A DNA stretch of 7,530 bases from an uncultured Verrucomicrobiae bacterium (GTDB taxonomy: Bacteria; Verrucomicrobiota; Verrucomicrobiia; Palsa-1439): positions 1 to 7,530 of the forward strand of contig CALBCO010000026.1 of the NCBI GenBank assembly GCA_937927265.1. Direction: 5' to 3'. The notes under the pieces are model-generated. The model was given only the letters and a program-made list of their open reading frames with translations. It made no database searches and was not told the origin of the DNA. The position numbers were made by a program, and so were the translations under genes. Positions 1 to 6,706 of the stretch are shown here, piece by piece (positions within the stretch are counted from its first letter, which is position 1; every line of letters begins with the position of its first letter).

Positions 1-498
1 GCCGTAGCTGCCGTCGTCGGTGGTGATGATGACTTCGTCAGCAAATGCACGGATTTCGTTTTCGAGGATGACGAGTTGTTTGTTCCGCCCGCCGATGATG
101 GCGATGACTTTGTTACCGGCTTGTTTCAACGCTTTGGCCGTCGGGTAGGCGATCGCGGTGCCGACGCCGCCGCCAATGACAACGCAGGTGCCGAACTTCT
201 CAATTTCGGACGGATGGCCGAGCGGGCCGACAATGTCGGCAACGGCCTGACCGGGTTCAAGCCGGTTGAGTTGTTTGGTGGTCTTGCCAATGCCCTGCAC
301 GATGATCGTGACCGTCCCGGCCCGCGGGTCGGACTCGGCAATGGTCAACGGGATGCGTTCGCCGTTTTCGTCCACCCGCACGATAACAAACTGGCCGGGC
401 TTTTGTTTTTTGGCAATGCGGGAGGCTTGAATGCGAATGAGCTTCACGTCGGGCGCGAGAAAACGCGCTTCGGTAATGGTAAATCGGTGATCGGTCAT
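1..498 (-). CDS. nfnA: NfnA/SudB-like FAD/NAD(P)-binding reductase subunit, 3' end cut by window edge
   Basis: The first 166 residues of a ferredoxin-NADP reductase-fold protein of the sulfide/dihydroorotate-dehydrogenase-like family; the frame is open to position 1. Seen: a beta-barrel FAD domain with KPGQFVIVRVDENGERIPLT (residues 33-52; RIPLT is the FAD-contact motif), then VGPLG (~90-94), and a nucleotide-binding domain with GGGVGTAIAYPTAKALK (~109-125), an IIGGR segment (~134-138) and TTDDGSYG at the cut end. Family members are about 280 residues and carry C-terminal [2Fe-2S] cysteines, which would lie outside. In NfnAB this subunit binds NAD(H) and partners with a glutamate-synthase-like NfnB; the same fold also serves as SudB. 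HydG of sulfhydrogenases is a related but less similar alternative. The ATG at 498 overlaps the hoxW stop (ATGA) without a clear ribosome binding site, so it belongs to the hydrogenase operon. The symbol is tentative. Confidence 0.82.
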   Translation of the reverse strand, partial: MTDHRFTITEARFLAPDVKLIRIQASRIAKKQKPGQFVIVRVDENGERIPLTIAESDPRAGTVTIIVQGIGKTTKQLNRLEPGQAVADIVGPLGHPSEIEKFGTCVVIGGGVGTAIAYPTAKALKQAGNKVIAIIGGRNKQLVILENEIRAFADEVIITTDDGSYG

Positions 499-929
499 GA
501 CTGCAATTCTTGGGAAATCTGTTCGATGACTTCGGCGGCGGCTTGCCGGGTGGCCGGGGAGAGGGCCCTCCCAAAGTTGAAATCGTAGCCGCGGATGCTG
601 AACAAAACACCCTGCGGACAGTTGCCGGTCAGAGTTCGGCACAAACCGAGCACGTCACCGGGCGTCAGGAAATGGGCGACGGCATGACTTTGGAAACCGG
701 GCGTGACCTCTGTGCGCCACCACGGGGCGGAGCTTTCCGGAATGGCCGCATCCACAAAAATCACCCGGTCGTACCCGCCGACCATCTCGGCAAAATCCAC
801 GTCGAGTTGGTGGGCGGTCAGGAAATCCACGCCGCCCGGAGCGCGTCGCTGCAACTCCGCGACCACGTGCCAGCCGATGCCGTCATCGTTGCGGCTGTCG
901 TTGCCGTAGCCGATGACCAACGTCTTCAT
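495..929 (-). CDS. hoxW: Hydrogenase maturation endopeptidase (M52 family)
   Basis: A 144-residue protease that removes the C-terminal peptide of the large-subunit precursor after nickel insertion. Seen: the N-terminal family motif GYGNDSRNDDGIG (residues 7-19) and three candidate nickel-sensing residues, Asp16, Asp60 (in VIFVDAAIP) and His82 (in SHAVAHFL). They correspond to Glu16/Asp62/His93 of HybD; Asp at the first position is also seen in HycI. The length is normal for the family. Its place directly after hoxH with an ATGA overlap makes HoxH the obvious substrate, hence the symbol hoxW by context. No clear ribosome binding site precedes ATG 929, so translation probably depends on ribosomes finishing hoxH. 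It overlaps the next gene by ATGA. Confidence 0.92.
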   Translation of the reverse strand: MKTLVIGYGNDSRNDDGIGWHVVAELQRRAPGGVDFLTAHQLDVDFAEMVGGYDRVIFVDAAIPESSAPWWRTEVTPGFQSHAVAHFLTPGDVLGLCRTLTGNCPQGVLFSIRGYDFNFGRALSPATRQAAAEVIEQISQELQS

Positions 930-2371
930 GGCGCCGGATCGCGCCGCGCAGTGTCCACCACGCGGCCAGCCGCGTCCTGCAACTCAATGGCAATCGGCAT
1001 TTTGCCGACGGCGTGGGTGGCGCAGCTCAGGCAGGGGTCGTAACAGCGAATCACCGCTTCGACCCGGTTGAGCATCCCTTCCTGAAGCTTCTTGGCCTTG
1101 ACGTATTTCTTCGCGAGTTGTTGGACACCTTTGTTCATGGCCAGGTTGTTGTGGCCGGTGGAGACGATCAGGTTGACCTTTTCGACCCGGCCGTCCTTGT
1201 TCACCCAGTAATGATGAATCAAGGTGCCGCGCGGCGCTTCAACGATCCCGACGCCTTCGGGACGCTGCGGGTCATTCGGCACCAGAATGTCAGTGCTGGT
1301 AATCGCCGGCTCGCGGAGCAACTGTTCGGCCCGTTCCAGCGCATAGATCACTTCGATGAGCCTCGCCCAGTGATAGTAGAACGAGCTGGTCCGCACCCGG
1401 CCCTTGGCGCGCCATTCCTGCAGCTCGGCATTGGCCAACGGTGTGGCGATGTGGCTGCAGATATTCAACCGCGCCAGCGGGCCGACCCGATACATGCCGG
1501 TCGGATAGCCCAGCCGCTCGATGAACGGGAACTTCATGTAACTCCACGGCTCGACCGCCTCGGCGATGTAATCGAGATACTTCGCGGGCGGCACCTGATC
1601 GTGGATAATCTCGCCTTTGGAGTCGCAGAACCGGAGGTTGCCATCATAAAGTTCCAGCGCGCCATCCGGTTGCACCAAGCCCATGTAGTTCGAGTCGAAA
1701 TTCCCGAAGCCTTCGACTTCGTCGCGGTTTTTCTTGTGATAGCCTTTCAGCAGGTCGAGAGCGAAATTGGCCATCTCGAACGCGGCCGGCATTCCTTTGA
1801 GCATCGTGTCGCGTTGTTCGGGGGTCAGCGCCTTGTTGACGCCGCCCGGCACGGGGAAATCCGCGTGAATCTTCCGGCCCGCCGTGAGCTTGATGATCTC
1901 CTGCCCGAACTTGCGCAGCAACACGCCTTTGACGGCGATGTCCGGTTTCTGGTGGACGAGCCCCACAATGTTGCGCAGGAGCGGATCGCTGTCCCAGCCG
2001 AGCAACAAGTCTGGCGCACTGAGGTGGAAGAAGCTGAGCGCATGGGACTGGATAATCTGCCCCATATGCATCAACTCGCGGAGCATCTTTGCCGGGCGCG
2101 GGATTTCGCGACCGGTCACGGCGTCGCAGGCTTTGGCGCTGGCCAGCAGGTGGCTGACCGGGCAGATACCGCACGTGCGCGGTGTGATTTGCGGCATCTC
2201 GGTGTAATGCCGGCCTTCGCAGAACTTCTCGAAACCGCGAAACTCGACAACGTGGAACCGGGCATCGTTGACTTCACCTCGCTCGTCGAGGTGGATGGTG
2301 ATTTTCGCGTGACCCTCAATGCGGGTCACCGGGTTGATCATGATCGTCCGGGAATCAGTGGCGGTGCTCAT
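926..2371 (-). CDS. hoxH: [NiFe] hydrogenase large subunit, HoxH/HydL type
   Basis: The 481-residue catalytic subunit, which splits or forms H2 at a Ni-Fe(CN)2CO centre. Both ligand motifs are intact: RTCGICPVSH near the N-terminus (Cys67, Cys70) and DPCLSCATH near the C-terminus (Cys447, Cys450). The conserved RIEGHAKI segment with Glu19 is present. Motif wording (CGICPVSHLLASAKACDAV, YDPCLSC.THAVGKMP) places it with HoxH of NAD-reducing group 3d enzymes or close relatives. After His453 there is a 28-residue C-terminal peptide starting AVGKMP, which should be removed by the endopeptidase once nickel is inserted. The length fits HoxH. The start at 2371 gives MSTATDSRTIMINPVTRIEG, shares one base with the hoxY stop and has a ribosome binding site. 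The stop overlaps the protease gene by ATGA. No signal peptide is seen; it is cytoplasmic. Confidence 0.96.
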   Translation of the reverse strand: MSTATDSRTIMINPVTRIEGHAKITIHLDERGEVNDARFHVVEFRGFEKFCEGRHYTEMPQITPRTCGICPVSHLLASAKACDAVTGREIPRPAKMLRELMHMGQIIQSHALSFFHLSAPDLLLGWDSDPLLRNIVGLVHQKPDIAVKGVLLRKFGQEIIKLTAGRKIHADFPVPGGVNKALTPEQRDTMLKGMPAAFEMANFALDLLKGYHKKNRDEVEGFGNFDSNYMGLVQPDGALELYDGNLRFCDSKGEIIHDQVPPAKYLDYIAEAVEPWSYMKFPFIERLGYPTGMYRVGPLARLNICSHIATPLANAELQEWRAKGRVRTSSFYYHWARLIEVIYALERAEQLLREPAITSTDILVPNDPQRPEGVGIVEAPRGTLIHHYWVNKDGRVEKVNLIVSTGHNNLAMNKGVQQLAKKYVKAKKLQEGMLNRVEAVIRCYDPCLSCATHAVGKMPIAIELQDAAGRVVDTARRDPAP

Positions 2372-2979
2372 TAGTCGTACCTCATATTTTTCTCGTTGAG
2401 TTGCGGGACGCGGCCGGCCAACAACTCGGTCAACGCAAACCAGATCGTGTCGGCGTCGGGCGGGCAACCGGGGATGTGCAGGTCCACTTTGACGACTTCC
2501 TGCAACGGCTGCGCTTTCGGCCGCAACGGTGGCACGACCGGATCGTTCGGAATGATCGGAATCTTGGTGCTCTCCGTCTGTTCAAATCCGCGCGACAACA
2601 CGTCTTCCAGCGGGAACTGATTGCGCAACGTCGGGATGTTGCCGGTCACGGCGCAATCGCCGAGCGCGATCAGCACCTTGCAGCGCTCGCGCAACATCTT
2701 CAGCTCGTGTTCCTGGTCGGAATTGTTGACGCAGCCCTCGACGATGCCGACATCCACCTGCGGCATATCGGCGACTTTGGTGTCCACAATCGGGCTGAAC
2801 AGGATGTCCACGTGTTTGACGAGTTCAACGATCCGTTCGTCAATGTCAAGGAACGACATGTGGCAGCCCGAACAACCGCTCAGCCACATCGTGGCGACTT
2901 TGATTTTGGCCGGCGCGGTTGGCTTGGCTTCCGATTGGGCAGCCGGTTTCTTGGCAGTTTCTTTGGCGGTCTTGTTCAT
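2371..2979 (-). CDS. hoxY: [NiFe] hydrogenase small subunit, HoxY/HydS type
   Basis: A 202-residue small subunit that carries electrons between the Ni-Fe site and the diaphorase module. It has the proximal [4Fe-4S] ligand pattern: Cys36 and Cys39 (SGCSGCHMSFLD), Cys109 (LGDCAVTG) and Cys172 (IPGCPPD). Medial and distal cluster domains of membrane-bound enzymes are missing, as expected for group 3 enzymes, and so is a Tat signal peptide, so it is cytoplasmic. The sequence KIKVAT before the first motif, VKVDLHIPGCPPDAD, and the ending RYD closely resemble HoxY of NAD-reducing hydrogenases. Residues 1-24 form a Lys/Ala/Pro-rich, probably disordered extension; other HoxY proteins also have extensions of this size. 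Cys83 sits in an EGCV motif where HoxY usually has Gly. The start overlaps the upstream stop by ATGA, and the stop shares one base with the hoxH start. Confidence 0.95.
   Translation of the reverse strand: MNKTAKETAKKPAAQSEAKPTAPAKIKVATMWLSGCSGCHMSFLDIDERIVELVKHVDILFSPIVDTKVADMPQVDVGIVEGCVNNSDQEHELKMLRERCKVLIALGDCAVTGNIPTLRNQFPLEDVLSRGFEQTESTKIPIIPNDPVVPPLRPKAQPLQEVVKVDLHIPGCPPDADTIWFALTELLAGRVPQLNEKNMRYD
2380..2383 (-). promoter_or_regulatory. Ribosome binding site of the large-subunit gene
   Basis: GAGG on the minus strand lies 8 bases before ATG 2371, within the final codons of hoxY. It selects 2371 over an in-frame upstream ATG at 2467 that lies inside hoxY and precedes no conserved sequence. 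Confidence 0.65.
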
Positions 2980-4799
2980 GCGAACACACTCTCCAGAATC
3001 GTTTGGTCATCGCGTATTTCACCGACCGGCGCGAGCACCGGCCGCACGGGCAACACCCGCCCCTCGAAGTTGGTGACGGTGCCGTATTTCTCGGCCCAAG
3101 TCATCGCCGGCAACACCACTTTGGCCATGTCTGTCAACGCGGACCGGTAAGCAGCCTGCACGACGAGGCAGTCCACCTCGCTCAACAACGCGCGGACGTA
3201 CCGTTCCTCCAACAACCGCGCCCCTCCGTCGGGTTCATCCCCGGCGACGATGTGCAGGAAGCTCATCGGTTTCGTGTCGAGCCACGGACCGATTTCTTCC
3301 AGCAACTCGATGCCGGCGGCGCCGAGGCCGAGGCTGTTGGTGCTGCGCGGCAACGGAATCACCGCGGGGCCGGTGCCTTCTTTTTGTCCTTCAAACGCCT
3401 TCAGCAACCGTTCGAGCACGGTCACGCCGATGGGCGACATGGCCTGCGGGCCGTACAACAAGACCGGCCGTTGCGCGCCCGCCAACGTGTCGGCCACTTG
3501 TTTCCAGAACGACCGTTCGAGGCTGACGACGTTGGCACAGATGTCGGCGTACCGGTCGAGGCCGCTCTTGCGGGCGTGGAAAATCAACAGCTTCGCCCCG
3601 CGTTGCCGGACGGCTTTGCGGATCCGCGCGGCCACGACGCCATGATCCTCGCTCGGCCGCGAGCCGAGCACGATGATCGCGTCGGCGTTGTCGAGTTTTG
3701 GGAGCGCGTCGGCGCTGAATTCCGGTTGACCGCACAGTGCCGCTTCGTGTGGCGCAACAAACGCAGCGACCCGGTCGAACCGATCCACCATCTTGCGGAC
3801 GCTTTGGATGGCTTCGTTGGTCAGCCGGGGGGACACGAGCAGGCCGGTCTCCCAATCCGGGGACTGGGCGAGCGTGTCTTTGATGAGTTTCATCGCGGCC
3901 GGCCACGTGGCCGGGTGGAGTTGGCCGTCGGCGCCGCGCACGAGCGGCTGCGTCACGCGCTGACGGGCATCGGCCCACGTCTCGTACCGGCCTTTGACGC
4001 AGAGGTGGCCCTTGTTGACCGGGCTGTCGGGATCGCCGAACACGTTGACGATCCGGTTTTCCTTCGTGAACACTTTCAGGCCGCAGCCGACCGGGCATTC
4101 GGTGCAGGTGGTGAGCACGGTCTGGCAACTGGCCAGCGGCCCGCGGAACGCGGCAGCCTTGTCAAACAACGCCCCGGTGGGGCAATTCGCCACGCACGCG
4201 CCGCAACTGGTGCATGTCTCGGACGTGCCAAACGATGCCGCAAGGTCCACCACGATCCGGTTTTTTTCGCCGCGACCGGCGATATCAAGCGTGTGGACGC
4301 CTTCCACTTCGTCACACGTGCGGACGCAGCGAGTGCAGAGGATGCAGCGGTTTTGGTCGAGACCGAAATACTTTGCCGTCAGATCAATCGGCATGGCCGG
4401 ATAGAGATACTGGTAACGAATGCCGGTGATGCCGTGGGCGAGACCCTGATGTTGGAGTCCGCAGTCGCCCTTGTTGTACGGGCACATGGGGCAGAGATGG
4501 TTGCGCTCGCTGAAGAGCAGCTCCAGCGTGCATTTCCGCAACTGCACGAGCCGGTCGCTGTTGGTGATGATCTCCGCGCCGTCCATCGCCGGCGTGGCGC
4601 AGGACGGCACCACTTTGGGACTGCCTTTGATTTCGACGATGCAAATCCGGCAGCCGCCCCACGAACTCAGCCCTTTGAGGTAGCAGAGCGTCGGGATCAC
4701 GATGCCGTTGTCGCGCGCGATTTCGAGGATGGTCTGGCCGGCGGTGCCGGTGCAGGTTTTGCCGTCAATCGTGACTGTGATTTGCTTGGGTGTGCTCAT
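2976..4799 (-). CDS. hydA: HoxU/NuoG-like iron-sulfur subunit with degenerate molybdopterin domain
   Basis: A 607-residue electron-transfer subunit linking the hydrogenase pair to the flavin subunit. Seen: a plant-type [2Fe-2S] domain (Cys39, Cys50, Cys53, Cys67); a His-Cys3 [4Fe-4S] site (His101, Cys103, Cys106, Cys113) with the short H-x-C spacing typical of HoxU; two [4Fe-4S] motifs (Cys152/155/158/162 and Cys196/199/202/206); then Cys232, Cys235, Cys239 and Cys267, with the spacing of cluster N7 in Nqo3/NuoG. Residues ~275-607 resemble the molybdopterin-oxidoreductase fold (VLGSRPSEDHG, and YRSALTDMAKVVLPA near the end) but stop soon after NFEGRV, without the usual C-terminal molybdopterin-binding domain. 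HoxU normally ends after the second [4Fe-4S] motif at about 240 residues. The extra part is probably structural and cofactor-free, as in complex I. The ATG at 4799 overlaps the hydB stop. The symbol is by role; a catalytic H-cluster domain as in [FeFe] HydA is absent. Confidence 0.9.
   Translation of the reverse strand: MSTPKQITVTIDGKTCTGTAGQTILEIARDNGIVIPTLCYLKGLSSWGGCRICIVEIKGSPKVVPSCATPAMDGAEIITNSDRLVQLRKCTLELLFSERNHLCPMCPYNKGDCGLQHQGLAHGITGIRYQYLYPAMPIDLTAKYFGLDQNRCILCTRCVRTCDEVEGVHTLDIAGRGEKNRIVVDLAASFGTSETCTSCGACVANCPTGALFDKAAAFRGPLASCQTVLTTCTECPVGCGLKVFTKENRIVNVFGDPDSPVNKGHLCVKGRYETWADARQRVTQPLVRGADGQLHPATWPAAMKLIKDTLAQSPDWETGLLVSPRLTNEAIQSVRKMVDRFDRVAAFVAPHEAALCGQPEFSADALPKLDNADAIIVLGSRPSEDHGVVAARIRKAVRQRGAKLLIFHARKSGLDRYADICANVVSLERSFWKQVADTLAGAQRPVLLYGPQAMSPIGVTVLERLLKAFEGQKEGTGPAVIPLPRSTNSLGLGAAGIELLEEIGPWLDTKPMSFLHIVAGDEPDGGARLLEERYVRALLSEVDCLVVQAAYRSALTDMAKVVLPAMTWAEKYGTVTNFEGRVLPVRPVLAPVGEIRDDQTILESVFA
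2989..2994 (-). promoter_or_regulatory. Ribosome binding site of the small-subunit gene
   Basis: GGAGAG on the minus strand lies 9 bases before ATG 2979, inside the last codons of the upstream gene. It supports the start that includes the Lys/Ala-rich N-terminal extension. Confidence 0.5.
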
Positions 4800-6664
4800 G
4801 CGGTCACCATAACTTTGCGGCCAGGCACCGGTTCCAATTCCGGTTTCGGCGGCACGACGTGCGCGACGCCGTCCGACGCCTTGAGAATTGCGTTGAACTT
4901 GCAGACATCGAGGCAGGCGCCGCATTGGATGCAATCGTCTTCGATGATGTAGTACTTCTTCTGGCCTTTGACTTTGAGGATCGTGTTGGTCGGGCAATTG
5001 CGGGCGCAGATGGAGCAGCCGACGCAGTTGTCGTAATGAATCGTGTAGGTCAACAACCCCCGGCAGACTTTGGCCGGGCAGCGTTTCTCTTTGATGTGCG
5101 CCTCGTACTCGGCGCGGAAATACCGCAACGTCGTCTGCACCGGGTTCGGCGCCGTCTGGCCGAGGCCGCACAAACTGGCGTCCTTCACCACCGCCGCCAA
5201 CTGTTCGAGTTTGTCGAGGTCTTCCATCTGCCCCTCGCCGGCGCAGATGCGTTCGAGGATGTTGAGAATCTGTTTCGTGCCGACCCGGCAGGGCGGGCAT
5301 TTGCCGCAACTCTCGTCGCAGCAAAATTCGAGGAAGAACCGCGCCACGTCCACCATGCACGAATCCTCGTCCATCACCACCATGCCGCCGGAGCCCATGA
5401 TCGAGCCGAGTTTCTGCAACGACTCGTACTCGACCGGTGTGTCGAGATGCTCGGCAGGGATGACGCCGCCGGACGGGCCACCGGTCTGCACGGCCTTGAA
5501 CTTCTTGCCGCCGGGGATGCCGCCGCCGATACCGAAGATGATCTGGCGCAGTGTCGTGCCATACGGGACTTCGACAAGGCCGGTATTGCGAATCTTGCCG
5601 GCCAACGCGAAGACCTTCGTGCCCTTGGTCTTTTCGGTGCCGAATTGGTTGTACCAGTTGGCGCCTTTGCGGATGATGGCCGGGACGGTGGCCCACGTCT
5701 CCACGTTGTTGATATTGGTGGGCTTGCCCCAGAGGCCCCGTTGCGCCGGGAACGGCGGTCGGGGCGACGGTTGGCCGCGCCGGCCTTCGATGGAGCGCAT
5801 CAGAGCGGTTTCTTCGCCGCAGACGAACGCGCCCGCGCCAATCCGCATTTCAATGTCGAACGAGAAATCCGTTTCAAACAAGTTTTTGCCCAACAATCCA
5901 TGTTGGTACGCCTGATCAATCGCGATCTGGAGGCGTTTGATCGCCAACGGGTACTCAGCGCGGATGTAGATGAACCCCCGGCTCGCGCCGGTGGCATAGC
6001 CGCCGATGATCATCCCTTCGAGCACCGCGTGCGGGTCGCCTTCGAGCACCGCCCGGTTCATGAACGCGCCGGGATCGCCTTCGTCGGCGTTGCAGATCAA
6101 AAACTTCGGCGTAGCCGGGGCTTTCGCGAGGAGCTCCCATTTCACGCCGGTCGGGAACCCGGCACCGCCGCGTCCGCGCAGGCCGCTGAGTTTAATCTCG
6201 GCAATCACATCCGCCGGTTTCTTGGTCGTCAACACCGTGCCGAGCGCCGCGTAACCGTCGCGGGCGATGTATTCCTCAATATTCTCGGCGTCAATGAGGC
6301 CGCAGTTGGCCAGCACGATTTTCTCCTGTTTGGCGAAGAACCCGAAATCGCGCTGGGTGGTGATGAGGTTGGCCGAGACTTCGTCTTTCGGCAGCAACTT
6401 CGCGTAGGCGCGGCCCTTGATGAAGTGCTCCTCCACCAACGCCGGCACGTCCAGCGCCGTCACGCGCTGATAAAACGTCCCGTCCGGATGGACGAGGATG
6501 ACCGGACCGAGGTCGCACGGCCCCATGCAGCCGGTGACGACGATGTTGATCTCCTTGTCGAGACCGCGCTTGGTCAATTCCTGTTTGAGCGCGTCTTGGA
6601 CCGCGTGGCAGCCGGAACTCAGGCACCCCGCGCCGCCGCATACGAGAACATTGGATCGAATCAT
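4796..6664 (-). CDS. hydB: NADH/FMN-binding hydrogenase subunit, HydB/HndC type
   Basis: A 622-residue diaphorase subunit that exchanges electrons between NAD(H) and iron-sulfur centres through FMN. Domains in order: an N-terminal thioredoxin-like [2Fe-2S] domain with Cys9, Cys14, Cys46 and Cys50; the NuoF core with a glycine-rich nucleotide motif (GRGGAGFPTG, ~164-173), NADEGDPGAF (~192-201) and GAGAFVCGEETAL (~277-289); a SLBB-like segment; the N3-type [4Fe-4S] site Cys453, Cys456, Cys459 and Cys499; and a C-terminal ferredoxin domain with Cys547/550/553/557 and Cys578/581/584/588. NuoF lacks both terminal domains, and HoxF carries a NuoE-like N-terminus instead. This build is that of HydB/HndC/HndC-like subunits of bifurcating hydrogenases and of NAD-dependent formate dehydrogenases. 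All cofactor residues are present. It overlaps the next gene by ATGA. The symbol follows the HydABCSL naming; hndC would be equivalent. Confidence 0.93.
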   Translation of the reverse strand: MIRSNVLVCGGAGCLSSGCHAVQDALKQELTKRGLDKEINIVVTGCMGPCDLGPVILVHPDGTFYQRVTALDVPALVEEHFIKGRAYAKLLPKDEVSANLITTQRDFGFFAKQEKIVLANCGLIDAENIEEYIARDGYAALGTVLTTKKPADVIAEIKLSGLRGRGGAGFPTGVKWELLAKAPATPKFLICNADEGDPGAFMNRAVLEGDPHAVLEGMIIGGYATGASRGFIYIRAEYPLAIKRLQIAIDQAYQHGLLGKNLFETDFSFDIEMRIGAGAFVCGEETALMRSIEGRRGQPSPRPPFPAQRGLWGKPTNINNVETWATVPAIIRKGANWYNQFGTEKTKGTKVFALAGKIRNTGLVEVPYGTTLRQIIFGIGGGIPGGKKFKAVQTGGPSGGVIPAEHLDTPVEYESLQKLGSIMGSGGMVVMDEDSCMVDVARFFLEFCCDESCGKCPPCRVGTKQILNILERICAGEGQMEDLDKLEQLAAVVKDASLCGLGQTAPNPVQTTLRYFRAEYEAHIKEKRCPAKVCRGLLTYTIHYDNCVGCSICARNCPTNTILKVKGQKKYYIIEDDCIQCGACLDVCKFNAILKASDGVAHVVPPKPELEPVPGRKVMVTA

Positions 6665-6668
6665 AACA

Positions 6669-6672
6669 CTCC
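6669..6672 (-). promoter_or_regulatory. Ribosome binding site of the HydB-like gene
   Basis: GGAG on the minus strand lies 4 bases before ATG 6664, a slightly short spacing. It supports 6664 over the in-frame TTG at 6706, which directly follows the upstream stop codon and would add 14 residues not expected in the family. Confidence 0.5.
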
Positions 6673-6681
6673 GCTCTGCGC

Positions 6682-6697
6682 GCGCCTCACTGGGCGC
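6682..6697 (-). other. Small inverted repeat in the intergenic gap
   Basis: On the minus strand GCGCC-CAGTGA-GGCGC can form a 5-bp GC stem with a 6-base loop, extendable by one T-G pair. It lies in the 42-base gap (6665-6706) between the HndB-like stop and the HydB-like start. No T-run follows, so it is not an intrinsic terminator. It could be an mRNA processing or translation-tuning element, or chance in GC-rich sequence. Confidence 0.3.
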
Positions 6698-6706
6698 AAC
6701 GTTCAA

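Noticed and set aside
1013..2374. A 453-codon plus-strand open frame
   Set aside because: Antisense shadow of hoxH, rich in His, Arg, Asp and Val with no family resemblance.
2372..2467. A 32-residue N-terminal extension of HoxH
   Set aside because: It lies inside hoxY, has no conserved sequence, and the ATG at 2371 has a ribosome binding site and matches the family N-terminus.
2976..4799. A molybdenum enzyme such as formate dehydrogenase
   Set aside because: The molybdopterin-type domain is shortened, lacks its C-terminal part and shows no obvious Cys/Sec active-site motif. The neighbours are [NiFe] hydrogenase subunits.
2919..4952. A 677-codon plus-strand open frame
   Set aside because: Antisense to the HydA-like gene, with biased composition and no motif. 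The minus strand carries the conserved cysteine motifs.
4800..5696. An upstream extension of the HydA-like frame by 299 codons
   Set aside because: It lies out of frame inside hydB and reads as low-complexity Arg-rich sequence. The ATG at 4799 with an ATGA overlap and the start of the [2Fe-2S] domain fit the family.
2976..6664. Part of a respiratory complex I operon (nuoF-nuoG)
   Set aside because: hydB has extra terminal iron-sulfur domains, the His-cluster spacing is HoxU-like, and [NiFe] hydrogenase genes follow directly. No membrane-subunit genes occur.
6665..6706. A TTG start of hydB at 6706
   Set aside because: It would add 14 residues unlike the family, and a ribosome binding site lies just before ATG 6664.
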